Positions 14,839 to 29,600 are shown, numbered from the stretch's first letter. The stretch: 64,000 nt of DNA from Apis mellifera (GCF_003254395.2 NC_037652.1:1327001-1391000), one strand, 5' to 3'. Program-made: numbers and translations. Notes: generated from the sequence alone by a model not told the origin.

Positions 14839-15600
14839 CACTATCATACAAAAGTTTGGAATAATTTTTTTAAGTTTTTATTTAAAATTTCTTACTGCTT
14901 TCAAATTTTTGTAAAAATTAAAAATATGCGTAAAATTTATTTTAATTAACATAATTTTTTACTCAATAAATTTTAAATTTTAAAATATATATGAGAAAAT
15001 GATATTTCAATCTAATGTACAGTAAACAAAATTTTTGCAGATAAAATGTAAAGATAATGCAAATAAATTTGAAAAAGACGCACTTCCCTGTTTAATATTT
15101 CTTAGAAACATAAATCTTCAAATTTAAATAGATCAGACATTATAAAAGTTAAATAGATTCATAACAAAGACAAATAATTTGTCCATATGACAAGTCGATT
15201 TTAGAAGAAAAATATTATCTCATATAAACTTTATGATAAATATTTACAATGTTGGCACAATTGTCGTGTTCGAATACGTGAAATCCTATGATACAATTTC
15301 AAATTTATTTGTCACATTTTTGGCATATTTATTAATTTATTTATTAGAAACAAAACGTATAATAATAGAGTGTAAATCTAAAAAAAAAAATAATAAATTT
15401 ATCAGAAAAAAAAGAAAATTTTTATTTATTTTTATAACGTTAAAAGATTTTCTAACAAGATTTTGTTAAAATTTTAAAATTTAATATATTCTTACAGCAA
15501 TAATTGATCACAAAAATTAATGATCAGAAAAAAGAGAAAAATTATTAATTTAATAATAAAAAAAATCTTATTCCAAACTATTCCAAAAATAATGATACAA
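14839..15600. mobile_element. Possible decayed Tc1/mariner-like element (weak)
   Basis: CATACAAAAGTTTGGAATAA on the left (14844-14863) faces TTATTCCAAACTATTCCAAA (15569-15588) in inverted orientation, sharing AGTTTGGAATAA. ACAAAAGTTTGGAAT resembles the ends of Tc1-like elements. No transposase homology was seen between the ends; the 78-aa open frame at 15233-15469 is not recognisable. It may be chance. Confidence 0.25.
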
Positions 15601-18600
15601 ATAAACAACCGAAAACGATATAAAAATTATTCGATTAACTATCCATAGAATCCTTAGACCTGTTGAATATAATTAAAAGATAAAAAGAAATCATTCATTA
15701 GTAAAAATAACGAAATAAAAATATCAAAATTCACGAAGCATGTGAATAAAGATTTACATGTTCGAAATTAGAAATTTGAAATTCATGTACGTAAAGCGTA
15801 ATTAGCGTGTCGCGTTTCAAGAACGGCGGAACCGGCCGATTAAGGCCGAGATCACCCGAACGTCAAAAAACTGACACTACCATCCGTCTTACCCGTCGTA
15901 GCATTGTGTCGCAAGGCACAGAAGCGGTTGCACGTTCGGTTTACGCGTTCCTATGCCTCGCAACGTAATATTGCGACGGATATTAAAAAAACAGACACAA
16001 CATCCGTTTTTTGACGTCCGACCTAAACGGTATTAGAGAAGCCTCGTGTGCCACGGATTCCATCAGCGTCTCGTTGGGTTGCGTTGCGTTATGTAACGTA
16101 ACTACGTGGTGTAACGGGGCGATTGGCAGTGTGGGCTTTTACATTGTCCGTTTCTGTGCCACGCACCACTCCTCCCGCTGCGCTTTCGTCGCTTGGGGAC
16201 AAAAAAAAAATCGATACCCTCTCTCCCTACGATTCATTCTCTCTCTCTCTCACTCTTTCTCTCTCACTCTCTTTCCCGTTACCGGGTTATATACATATAT
16301 GTACAGACCATCATCCCCTAGCATGCGTATCTCCGGGTTCTACGCGCCCCGTGTGTGCCCGGTACACCGTGTGTACCGAGTTTTCTGGCTGTTCCTGGCG
16401 TGCGGCAAAAAGGTGTACAAGCGAATAACAAAGCCTACGATTTTTTTTTCTTTTTTTTTTTGCGTTTATGCACATTTTCAATCCTCTACGCGGGAACGAT
16501 GAAACATGCATCCGTTCGAGAGATTGTTTGAATGGAATGATGGAGTAGATCGATCGTGTCTTGTTGAAATATTATATTAAATGAGAGGGGATAAAAAATT
16601 AAATTATTGAATAAATCATAAGTTTTAGATTTTTTCGATATATTGAAATGTTTGAATTGTTAATTACGTGATTAATTTAATATTATATATATATAAGTAA
16701 AAGAATATATTAAAGATTGTTATTCTTTATTCTATCAAAAGTTAAGAAATTAAAAAGAAATGGAATGGAATCAATCATTTCAAATCTTTTGACAGAATAA
16801 ATAAAATACGTATCTTTGGAAGTTAGTTACCACTTGAATGTGGAAGATGTAAGATGAATAAAAGGCATTTGTATATGTACAAAATATTTCAAAAGATTTT
16901 CAAGAGAGAGATTATTTACCATTTTAATAAAGTAAGGAAATCGCTCAAACTATGAACTTCTGACTTTAATGAAACTTTCTTTGTATGTAAAATTGTCCTT
17001 TCTCCTTGATCATTTGAATTTTTTTAATCCTTTGTCTGCCAAAGAAATATGTACATGCTTTCAGAAAAACACTTCATTTCCATATAAACTTCTTCTAAAA
17101 TGAACAACAAAAGATGTACAACAAAAAGAGTTCAAAAGAGGGTCATTTTCTACGATTTCTTCATTAATTTTTTTCCTTTTCGAATTTTTCTTTTCTGTAA
17201 TAAATACAATATATTATAATAATACAAAATATGATATGAAAGAGGGAACAAATTTAATTTCCAAAATGAATTTTATTTCTTGTTAATAATCCCAAGAAAA
17301 ATTAACATCTCTATAATCTTTATAAAAGTCACTTTGGATGCATTGTTTCATTCATTTTGAAAGGATTAATAAAGAAATCCAATAAAGAAGAGAACCTGAA
17401 AACTCTGATTTTAATGAAACTTTGTGAGTATATATATATATATATAGAGCATAAGTATATGAAGAATAATTTTCTTTTCATTCGAAAGAGGTGAGTCTAA
17501 TCGCTGAAGTTTTGCGTTCTTTCTTAAATATAATTTTGTCACAGTACGAGACGGATTAAAACTTTAAATGTACCAATTATTCATTGCAATTACCATTATT
17601 TATACACTGCAAAAAAGTTCTCTTTAGTTTTTTTGACGTAATATTTATATAGATGATCACCGTCAAGATCGTTTTTATTACAAAATTATTAAAAAATATA
17701 TCGATATTGATTAAAAAAAATACTTTCACGATAAAAATTTCTATAATTTAAACAAACATATATATCATTTTAAAGTTAAATTTCATAAAATTATAAGATC
17801 AATTTGGAAAAAAAAATAGTGAAATAATAAAAAGAATATTAGAAAAATTTTTCAAATTCATTAATATATTAAAAAAAAATTATATTGATATATTATAAAA
17901 TATTATGAAATATATAATTTTAAAAAGGAAATATAATATATTAATAATTTTGCAATATTCTCCATTATTCGTCAAATAAATTAAATTATTTATTTTTTTT
18001 TTCTATTTGAACCTTTGCTATTTAATCTTATCTCGAGAAATTTGTATTATATAATCGTCATTCCAATAGTTTGAAAGCACAAGAAAATTGAGATAGAGAA
18101 TACTGTTGCAGAATCAAAGCTAACCTTTCGTTTGTGATCATTCTTGCTTGACGAAGAGCAATCGGGATGTTTGCACGACGTTTGCTTCCATTTGCTTTTG
18201 GCTAAGAACCATGTTTCGTGGCCTGTACTTCTAATTCAAGGAAAGTTGCAGAACAACGTCTTGGTTTTGGATTAAAGAGGACTAAAGTGATTGAACTTCA
18301 ATGATCAAATAGATTTCTGTTCAGCAAACGATTCTTTCAAACGATATTTCTAATTTTCAGAAAATTATACATACAAATATTTTTAAATTATATTTTTAAC
18401 TTTTAATTTTTTTCTTATTTGTTGAAATGAGAACATATAAAATTTAAAAATTCGACAAATAAAAATAAATTTCACGTGAAAATTATGTACGTTAAAGTAC
18501 AATGTATCTTGAAATTTTTTTACTTATTAAATTAGATTTTCGAAATAAAAATTCGAAAAGTAGAAATAGAATTAAGAATCATGAAATTGATTTCCGATTT

Positions 18601-20572
18601 AAATTCGGGTGAGAAATTAATTTATTACAAAATCAAGCGTACATTAAAAAAAAAAAACACAAAATTCCATTTAAAAAATTAAAATTAACTTTCATAAATT
18701 CTCTCGACTCGTAAAAAAATATAAAAATCCGTCGAAACTTTCATCAAAATATTTCCAGCTACGAATAATAATAACAATAAAAAGATAGTAAACATTTCAG
18801 CGAGACGTCCTATACATAAATTTCTTTCTATTTATTGTCCAATGAAAAAAATGCGAAATGCACAACTGCACTAAAGTGCTTCAAGCTGATGTATCCAGTG
18901 TATATCCTCGAAAACGCAAACTCGAAAATTCCACTCGAACGAAATCTGTTCCTCGAACACGCGACACTCTTATCGATCATCCTCTCGCCACGAAAGAGTA
19001 ACAAATCATAAGTTCTCTCTCTGTTGACGATCTAGTGAACTATATTTCGCTTTCATACACTCCCGTGGCAATAAGAACGGTCGCAAGAGAGCGAGAGCGT
19101 GGCTCCACGACTTATAAATCACGTCGACAATCGGGGTTAGGGTAAGCGGCAACCCTTAGAAACCTGTTCCAACCCAAGTTGGATCTGGTCGGCCATTGTT
19201 CCGCTCCATTTCGAACTTTCCTGACCCGGTGTGTATATATATATATATTATATATAAAAGGGTCGCGTCTAATCGCACGTATCACGCATGTTAATTAACA
19301 GACCAGGCCCTTTATATACCGTCGCGAACAACGGCCACAGATAATCGTAAATTGCTTTCAATTTAACACGCGACTGAGAACAATCATTTGTCCCGTTATG
19401 GAACTATTCATCCTCCTCTCGTCGCCGTCAAATATATAAATTTCTTTTCTCTTTTCTTTTATCGAGATGAATTGAAAGCGATTTAATTTGTTAATTTAAA
19501 TTGTTAATACAGAGAGAGTTGGCGGGGATAATTCAATATGAATTTGTATTTGTACGTTTGCAGCCTGACGCATGACACGAGGCTCGTCCATGTGTCGTAA
19601 GAGTATTTCTGATAAAAGGAATAAATTGATCAGAAATCAATGTTATATTTAAAACATTGAATTATATTTTATGTTGGAAGAACTGTGTTTTTATAAAATT
19701 TCAAGAAACATGGAATTGACTGTTGCCAATATCGTAATTATTTCTGACATTATTTAAATATTTGTCATTTTCAATGCAATTTTATGAAATATAATTATAA
19801 ATTTTCCAACGCATTTAAAATATATTAAATTATATTTTACAAATATTTGAAGTATACAATATTGTATATTTAAAATAGTTTTTCTTCTTTTTTAGATAAA
19901 TAATAAACTATAATGATTATCAAAATTGTTATTATTTACATAATAAAAATTAATAAGTAAAATTTTTCATGCCAATAGTTATGCTAAAACCTAAATAATT
20001 TTAAAAAATATTGCTAATTAAAGAAAATTAAAAAATATATTGAATAGTTTATCTTTTCCAAAGAGATCTATTTATAATTATATTGAATGCTTTTCATTTT
20101 TTAATTATTTCAGTGTTGTTAACAATGCTAACTATTTGATTATCAATTTTTATATTCTATTGTTTCAATAAATAATAATGACATTAAAAAATAGAAATTG
20201 ATGAAAAAAATTATTTCAATTCAATTCAACAAAAACATAACAACAAAATCTGTTAACACGAAATAAAAATGAAAATAATCGCTGATGAAAAAGTAAAATG
20301 ATTTTTTTTCATTGCTTTATCTGGAAAATAAACAAATCAAATTAATCAACGTATGAAAAACTTTTAAAATTAAAAATCTTCTTGTATAAATTAATCGAAT
20401 TAAAATAAAGAGATGTTGTTAAGGAGAATGAGATATCTAATTCTCGTTTGCTTTCAGTGAATGATGGCGACTTTGTCCAGTATTCGTGCGCTATGCTCTC
20501 TCTAATTATGCGAGTAAAACAAAACAAGAGGGCGAAATAGGATTAAGTTAATGAGATAAATGAAGTACTCAC

Positions 20573-20602
20573 CTATTTTTCTCCAGCTCGTTATGAGTTG
20601 TC
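20573..20602 (-). other. Mxd: 30-nt microexon of Mxd encoding the start of the basic region
   Basis: Flanked by a pyrimidine tract ending TTTTGCAG and by the donor GTGAGTAC. With AG carried from exon 2 it reads R-TTHNELEKN and leaves AG for the next codon. It supplies the conserved HNELEKN residues of the Mxd DNA-binding region, so skipping it would remove exactly ten codons in frame. Confidence 0.92.
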
Positions 20603-23600
20603 CTGCAAAAGAAAGAAAAAAACGTTCTTGTTAGACTTCAAAGCAGCGAAATCGTTTGCTTTGGCGTTATTAAGAAAGAAATGGAAGGGAAAACGATGTG
20701 TTTAAGTGGCTAAGGAAATTAAAACAGGCGGGAAGCAAGAAACTTCTAAATGTTCTTTGCAAAGCAAATGAGATGTAGGAATTTATAAGAAAATAATTTA
20801 AATAAATGAATGAAAAAAATAATTTAAATAAATAAAATCTGTTGATGATGTTTACTATTAATAATGGTCAAATATATAATTTATAAATTTTAGTTGTGAT
20901 AAATACATGCTCTTCAAATATACGTAATTTATTTTATAATAATAATATTTTCTATATTTTATTTTATATTAATCCCATTGAAAGTGTACATAAGATAAGA
21001 AAAAAAAATAAAAATAAAAAAAAGACTGCATTTTCAAATATAAGTAATTATAATATTATTGGCTTGTTTTTTACTTAGTAATTAAAATTAAACCACAGGA
21101 GAGTTTGAAGAATTAATCATTTTTAAATTAATATTTTTTAATTTTTTCATTGCAATTTATTTTATAAAATAATTCTTTTTCTGATATTCAAAAACCAGTC
21201 AATTATTAGTAGAAAATCATAGAATACACAAGATGAGATTTATAAAGCATGATAAGTTTCTTTCTCCAAAATTACAATAAATATAAATTTATAATTTAAA
21301 CATATTAAATAATTTTAACATTTTCATTGATTATCGAATGTGTTTTTGAGTTTAAAACGTTTTTAAAAATTTTTATATAAATCATATATAAAAATAGAAA
21401 TAGAATAAAACATAATAATATTAAAATAAATAAATTACAATAATTTTTTCAACAAAATTTTCAAAATGCAAAATTTTTTTAGGGACAATTTAAGCTTCAA
21501 AAGTTTAATAAATTCGAGAATGAAATCTCTATATACAATTTTCTTATTATTCTAAATTTTGAAAACATCTGAAAAATTTCTAAAATATTTATCTATGACT
21601 CTTAATTCAATTCATACGTTTATAAAGAATTAAAAAATAAATGAATATATTATAAAAATATATTATTTTAAAATAATAAATAGAAATAGAAATTAAAATA
21701 AATATTAAAGAATTAAAATATTGCAAATTTTAATATTTTTATTATATAATGAAATAAAGGAATAATGATCTGACAACTAAAATTTTCAAGTATTGAATTA
21801 CAGAGATTTTATGGTCGGTTTCGATTCTGTTTTCGATTGATGAACACTCTTGAAATGAGTTCAATGACCTTCCCGCGCAGTTATTTAAGACACAATATAC
21901 GATGAAACTGCTTTTGAAGTGTGTTTCGTATCAACATAATTCAGAATAAATTTATCGACAATACCTTCAACATACTGATAAGATATACTTTCAGCTATGC
22001 TTTGTTCAGATTTTATTTTAATCTTATACAATAATCTTGTACAATAACTGCATTTATATTCCGCGAAAAATAATTAAAATCTTGAATACATATTTTATAA
22101 AAGATATTAAGTATCGTATATTGAATTGTATATTAATTTTGAATTTAAATTTTTCGAAATAAACGATTCCATCGTTCTTTAAATCTATAAATAACGAGTA
22201 ATAACTATTAATCAAGAATTCAATAAATTATCAACAAAAATACAAAAAAAAAATCAAATAAAATTTCCTTTAAAAAGAATATTTACATAGTTTTATCTTT
22301 ATATTGGAAAAATATTTATTTTTCAAACTTTCAAATATTCAAATTATGTTAAATTTTCAAATTTTCTGATTTTTCGAATTCTTAAATTTTTTTATTCGAG
22401 TATTTTTCAAATTTTTAAAATTTATCAATATTTCTTCCATTTTTAAAAATTTTAAATTTCTTAACTTTTGGGCTATAAAATTTTTAAATTTTTAACAATT
22501 TTCCCTTTTTCAAATTTTTCAACTTTCAATCTCCCAAAATTTGAAATTTCAATAATTCCAAAATATCATTGTTTCAAAAACTCAATAAAACTCCAATATC
22601 CCAAACCTATTATCCTACTCAAAATAAAATCGAATCAAATCTCCTCAAAAACAATTAAAAGGGAACAAAGAAAAATAACGAAAACCGTAAATAAAAAAAA
22701 AAAAAAATGTAAAAAAAGATAAAAACAAAGGATACTGTCAAACTCGACAGACAGTATTCGAAAAAAACACGTATAAAATCTATTTTATCGACGTGTTTCG
22801 TCAAGATACCAACCTGCTGCCCTGGGATTTTTTCGTCTTTGGCCTTTTTGTGACCGTCCGCATATCATCGGGCATCGGCATCGTCGAAGCGTAGCCATGT
22901 TCAGCTTCTGCAATGACAAACCAATCGGTTCGGTCAGTATCTGGTCCCAGTATCCGTTCGCATCGCGCGAATTCCGAAAGATAGCCGCGCTCCCTCGAGA
23001 AAAAACCGCTCGCCTCGCCTCGCGACCAACACAACTCGTTAAAGCGCGCGTACGCAACACACACACGCGCGTACACAGCCGTCGCGAAATAAAGTCACGT
23101 TCCCTCTTCCCGACATAACTTACAGCGGCATTAAAGCTGGACACGAAGCGGTTCTCGTTCGAACGACAAGGATGGACGAAAGGACTAAGAGCGAGCGAGT
23201 GAACGAGAAGAATAGAGCGAAAGGGAGGGGGAAGCTGGCTGGCCGGCCGGCCGGAGAAGAGATGCCGGGAGACGGTCGAAAAGCGCGGAATTTATGTTAC
23301 GATTTCAGTTAACGCACGCGACGTGTTGCAGGGAACCGAACGATGCACACACGTGACGTTCGCCTCGAATAAATTCGAAATTGTAACAATGCGAGAACGA
23401 GAGCGGAAACGAGCCAATTTACGAGCTATCGGCAGTTTCGAATCGACTGGATATAGAGGTTGTTAGGGATAAATGGGAGATAGGGGATGGAGATTGTTTT
23501 TTGGCTGGGAGAATGGGGGATCTTGGGGATTGGGTAATTGAGAGATGTTGGGAACGAGCATTTTTTCAAATCTTTTTTTTTTTTTACTTTGGAATAATGA

Positions 23601-26600
23601 GAAATGCAGTGGTGGTAGTTTCTGATAAAAATTTTTTTAATGTTAAATCCTACGAAATTTTTACTCGTTAGATTTTTTTGTTTATCTAGCTTAGATTGTC
23701 ATAATTATTATTCTTATTATATATCGTTATTATTTCAATTGTATTATTGTCAATTGTTATTATCAATTGAATCTAAAAAAAAATAGTCGTAGCTATTCCT
23801 TTGTAAAAAATTTCTTATTTTATTCAACATGACATATTCATGATGGTAACAAATAAAAATACTCTTCAATTTAAAACGGTAAAAGAAAATTATTTTTTTC
23901 TCTCTCTCTCTCTCGTATTCACAACATGAGAAACGCAATAAAAAATCCATCAAATTTCTCAAATCCTCCGAAAATTCACGATCTACCGTATCCATAGAAG
24001 AACGAAACTAAATTTCCTCGATACATCTACACTTCGCGACACAAGCACGCGAGAAAATCCCGAAAAATCTCGCGGAATATATCCATCGCTTCGCCGAAAT
24101 CCATCGGAAAGAAACCTCGAGGAATGTAAAAGCTGTTTGCTTAGAAAAGTGAAATCCTCGTCGAGAAGTCTCGTCGAGAGGCCATGCGCGATAATTCAAC
24201 ATTCCCCCCTCGGTCTCCTCTACAAATTCCTGCGCGCCGCGACAAAACAAAATGTTGCAAAAATAGCGAGCGCTGTAATTTATCACGAAAATTGCGCGCA
24301 GCATGGCCTGGAACGGTCTTGAAGCGTCCACTCATCGGAACGGGAGATTGATATTATGTAAGGTGGACGAACGGAGCCGAGTCTTAAGGACGAGTTAAGA
24401 GTAAGGACACGAGGGGGGGGAGGTGGCAAAAAAACCCATCGAAATATCGCTCGAAATGATGTTACTAGTCACCGTCATAACGATCGGTGTAAATTATAAA
24501 TGCCACCTTTTGCCGATGTCTCCTCCTCTCCGCTCCTCCGTGTCACCGTGCGACACGGGGCTTAATGGCGACCGGTGAAAAAGAACGAGCGGCCGCGACG
24601 CATCGACCATCTGTCCTCGTGAAAGAAGAAAAGCGTCTCGTTCGCATGCCATGACCATAAGGCCGCCTCATGCAAAAGAGAAATTCGCCTGGTGAATAGT
24701 GCGGCCAAGTTAGCGCTAGTGTGTTCGTTGAGGAGGGTGGGGGAAGGGAGAGGAGGGGACCTTATGAAACTCGTTTGTCGATTCATAGAGGAGAGGATTG
24801 AGCAACCACTCGTTTCCAAAAATTCGAACGAAACTGAGGATGTTGTTTTGCATGGGGGAACTTTAGAACAATGGAGATATATATATGATGGAAGAAAATT
24901 TGATTTTTTTTTGCTTGTTTCGTTGAGTTTGGATGACTTTTTTTTTTAATTATTATGATTGTTGTTGTTGGATTTATAGATAGGATAGAGAATTAGAGTT
25001 GATCTATTTTATATGATTTGCTTGGTTTGGAAACTTTTAGAATATTCTTTCTCTGCAATATAAAAAAAAAAAATTTAATTAGATTCAGGTTTGGATTAAG
25101 TTTGTTATTGCAATAAATTATTATTTCATAAAAATTAATAAAAATATTATATTTTAGCAAGTTCTAAAAAAATGTTGCATTATAAAAATCTCATAATGAT
25201 GCTTTAAATTATATAAATTAAAAATCTTGTATTTTAATAATAATATAAATTTTATATATCATTTCAAGAAAAAAAAATTAGCTTTAATTCTACATTTTGT
25301 TCAAAAATTTTTATTTTAAAAAAAACTATATTCATAAAAATATCAATAGTGTTATATGAATTACCTGTACTTTTTCAAATTTTCTGATTAATTTATTTAG
25401 TTTTTTTTAATAAAAAAAAATCTTTCGCAATATTATTAAAATTGGAAAAAGTCAAATTATAATTATGTTTTTGAAAAACCTCTTTCAAAACCTCTTTTTT
25501 ATTTTTATCAAAAAATAAAAATTGAAAACTGAGATGATGTTTTTCTTTTCATATGTTATATATGAAACATTATATCAATACATGCAGATAATTTTATAAA
25601 ATTATTGCTTATTTTTGAATTTTTATTCTTTTACCACTTTGAATATTTTATTGATAAAATAAGATTTTATAAATTTTTATTATTTAAATCATCATATTGA
25701 TACCTATCGAGCATAGTATTTACCTATCAACTTATTTCGTCCAACGTGAATTTTATAAATAGATCAGTCATGCAGATTTCTTCGTGACATCACGATCTAT
25801 GATTGATCGTTTTAGAAAGTGTACCGCTATCAATGGACATCGCTTTAAACATTTATAACATGAACATTTAATTTGCATACTATCCTAATGTGTCTTGGAA
25901 TGTGATCAAATTTTGATGTCAAAAGAACTTGAAGGTCACATCAAGGTCGTAAAGTCAAAAATAACCAAAGTCATAATTTAAAAATGTTATATGTTATATG
26001 GGCGAAAAAATAAGTGATTTTCTGCAAAAAGTTTCAAGAGCAAAATGACTGAAAACAATAATTTTTCTCTTCAATATCGATATTTCTCTGTCGAAACAAC
26101 ACGTACATATAAATACAAGATAGTTATAAAGCATAAATAAATATGTTTCTACGCAAAACGAAAAATTCTGTTCCAAAATTTATTCTCTTCAAATTATTTT
26201 TTTACCCAACAATCGGATATTATACAATTAATAATATTAGATTTTCAATGTTTAACAAACAAGAAATAAAAAATACAATATATTCACCTCCTACATTTAA
26301 AGCGTTTCAATCAAACGGAAAATAAATATTTCATTTATTGTCGAATCCGAATATATAGTAATATTTGTCCGTAATTTAGAAATTAAACAAAATTGTATCT
26401 TCAAATAGTATTTACTTATAGAAATATTTGTTTTCCAATATTTGTTTTAATCCAAATTTTCCTCAATTCTACATGTACATATATATATGTAACATATATA
26501 ATTCAATTCAAACACGCAAGAATAAATCAAACAGATGTATTTATCCGAGTCCATTTATGTACATTTAAAACTTATAACTCTACAAGTTCGATTTCCCTGA

Positions 26601-29600
26601 GCTTAAGTCCATAACCTATAATATAATATTTGGATATCACGTAATATATTAATATATCTTTAGAAGATCGATTCTAGAAGCTAAAACAAACACAATTAAA
26701 ATTATTACATAAAAATATCAATTAAACTTTATTTATTAAGCTATTGCAATTGAAAATAGCTATCGTTACATTATTCTATTGTTCTCATCTTATTTTATCT
26801 AATACAAACTTAGATTACTTTTAACTTAATAAATAAAATAAAACTGAAATTTTTGCATATTAATTTTTATATTTGAAAAAAAATTCACAAGTATCATTTT
26901 TTGCTTCCGTTACAGTTAATGTAATTTTAATATAATGTAATTTAATATAATTTAATAATGTGAAACAGAGACAATATTAAGTAGCTTATTATTACAGATT
27001 GTAAACATAATTTCAAGTTATGGTTACTTAATGGCATCAATGATTATAATTCGATTGTGTAATTTTTCTAAATATTAGAAAATTCTGTTATTGACAGAAA
27101 ATCTATCGAAACGATTAATTATTTATCAAATTTATTTTAATTGCTATTCTGATAGTGATCAATTTTAGAAAACATTCAAAGAAACGATATAATATAATGA
27201 TTTAAGATAGTGATAATGTTATATAAATAATAAATTTTAATTACAATTTAATTGCTATTTTTATTTAAAAATTATAACATATTATAATTAAATTAATAAA
27301 TTAGTATTATAGTATTATGAAAGAATCTGCATTTGTGTTAATTGATTTTTCTAGTTTCTTCTTAATAAAAGGTATGTAATGAATTAAGATATATTTTACA
27401 ATAAAACTTTATAAAGAGTTTAAATTATTATTATATTAAATATAACTTAATTATATTATGCTAAGTATAACAAATAAATATAATAAGTAATTTATTGTAA
27501 TTTATTTATATTTACTCAATTTTATTTTTCTCAATTTTAAGAAGAATATTTCAATAAGTAAAAATAATTTCAATGAAATTATACAAAAAAAAACTACTTA
27601 TTTTTCTCATAAAAATAGAAAAATCTTTTCTATTTAAAAGCATCCTATGATATTTTTGAAAAGAAATATAATTTTTACTAGAGTTGAAGCTAATCTAACA
27701 ATAGTCCTAAGAACGAAGTCGTGCATACGAAGAAGAAAAAGAAGCCATCGACTCTGATGCGACGTTGAAATAAAAATTTACACTCTGCTACGCTTTCCTC
27801 CATCTCTATCTTATTCGTTTGTTAACCCGTTTACCCTTCTCTTTCTACTCCTTTCTCTCAACTCCTTTCTCTCTTCCCCGCTTCACGCTATTATCCCCAC
27901 CCAATTCAATCCCTTTATTTCTCTCCATCTCGCCCATGACATCTACCGTTCTCTTTGTCTATAATACCTCTTCTCCTTTCGACTCATTTCTTTTCCTTTT
28001 TATGGAAACGAGAGAAGAATCGGAAACGCGTATCTGGAATCGTCAACGGACCAGAGTCAGCGCGAACTTCGCTTGAAACAAGAGCGAAATCCCTCTTTTG
28101 AAGCGACAACAATTTAATTTACTGTTTGTTCGTTCGAACCGAACGTAATGCTCGCGAAATTTGTTAATATCGGGGCATGACATTAGTTTAATGCTCGTTG
28201 AATCACGCACGGAAATCACGAAAGCCGATTAATGATCGCTCTCTGAATCCTCTATCTCTACTTGAATATTCGAGACAAAAGCGAGATCTCGAAAGAATGG
28301 GCTGGTTCTCTCTTCTAGCTTCCGCGAATATAGACTACGAAATCAATTGACCGCTCAAAGTCAATAGGCAATGAATCCCCACTATAGACGAAATTTGTAT
28401 AATCTGTATTACGCTGAAATGAAACTGACTTTATGTTTATTTCAATAAACGACATGAAATATTAATTTAAGAATTAGATATCATGATAATTGAAACTTTT
28501 TAATGAATTTGTTATATTCTTATTAACATAAAACATAAATAAAAACGTACATAATATACATAAAAGAATAAATTTCAAATAATTTTTTTTTTATTAAGAT
28601 ATAACAATGTTTATATTGATATTTATATTGATTTTCATTACGATAAAAAAATAAATGCACTATTTTATTTTTTTAAATATTTTTAATTTTAATCATATGA
28701 ATGATATATTTAATTACGCGTTTAAAATTAACAATTCCAATCATATAACTAGCAAACATTTTTTAAATAATAATAAAATTTCCGTTCTAAAATTTTAAAG
28801 TCGTTTAATAAATGTCAACTAAATTCATAACGTGAATAAAAAGACAAATGTCATTCGAATATTTCACGGTCAAGAAAATAATCTTGTGCAATCGATTAAT
28901 TTCAGTCAAAGTATAATAACAATAGCTTGGTCGATCTTGTCATTCATGAGCGTTTTTCAGGGAAATCGTGCCAAATAGACCGATTAAAATAATGTAACAG
29001 ACTTATCTCACGTACCCTCGAGCAATAATAGTTAATGCTCAATCGACGATCCGCTGTGATTCCCCCTTGTTCTTCTCTCTCGCTTGACAAGAGCGCGGCC
29101 AATAAACCGAAAGCTCTTTCTGGGTCTCGACTAGTGGTGTTGCAGCTCGTGAACGACCGCACACACGAAACGTTCTTCTCTCGCTCGCGTGATGCGAGCT
29201 TAAACCACGAGAGATCAATGCACGGCAACAGGAGGAAAAGAGAGGAGAGAAACAAAGAAGCCGTTCTTTCAGAGTGTTCACTCGAACGTGTGTGAACGTG
29301 ACTGTACACAACTCTATTGGATATATATATGTATACGTATATGTGTATGTTACGTGACGCGCACTCTATACCATTACGGATCTTAAAAGAAACAGGAAAG
29401 AATTACGACACCGTAAATCTCAACCGACTATTCGAAAGCGAAACGTGGCGTCGTGGAAAAATGCAAGACGACAGCCGTTTATTGTGATCTGTGTATTTTG
29501 GTTATTTACGTCACGCGTGGCTTTCGCCCCGGCGAAAACAGATTTGTAATGTTGGCAGCAATGGCTATTAACTATCGGTTATATTTCCGAATCACGTGAT

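Larger units (their letters stand above)
1..20572 (-). other. AT-rich region, probably Mxd intron 3; no gene recognised
   Basis: About 20 kb with no open frame resembling a known protein. It is mostly AT-rich with A/T homopolymers. GC-richer patches lie at about 740-1030, 2010-2400, 3300-3560, 4560-4960, 8180-8690, 11270-11640, 12720-13060, 15790-16500 and 18850-19420. Because the Mxd frame leaves 20573 through a valid donor and its remaining exons were not found here, this region is most simply intronic. Independent noncoding transcripts or a small unrecognised exon cannot be excluded. Confidence 0.55.

Noticed and set aside
16011..16502. 163-codon plus frame, the longest unexplained one in the left half
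   Set aside because: It includes a CT microsatellite translated as Ser/Leu repeats and a poly-T run as poly-Phe; overlapping open frames in other phases point to compositional bias.
22785..23144. 119-codon minus frame overlapping Mxd exon 2
   Set aside because: It is in a different frame from the exon that encodes EAEHGYAS; it is a shadow.
24008..24331. 107-codon minus frame in Mxd intron 1
   Set aside because: No family similarity; open frames on both strands are expected in CpG-rich patches.
27819..28076. 85-codon plus frame rich in Ser, Phe, Pro and Leu
   Set aside because: Simple consequence of a CT-rich strand.
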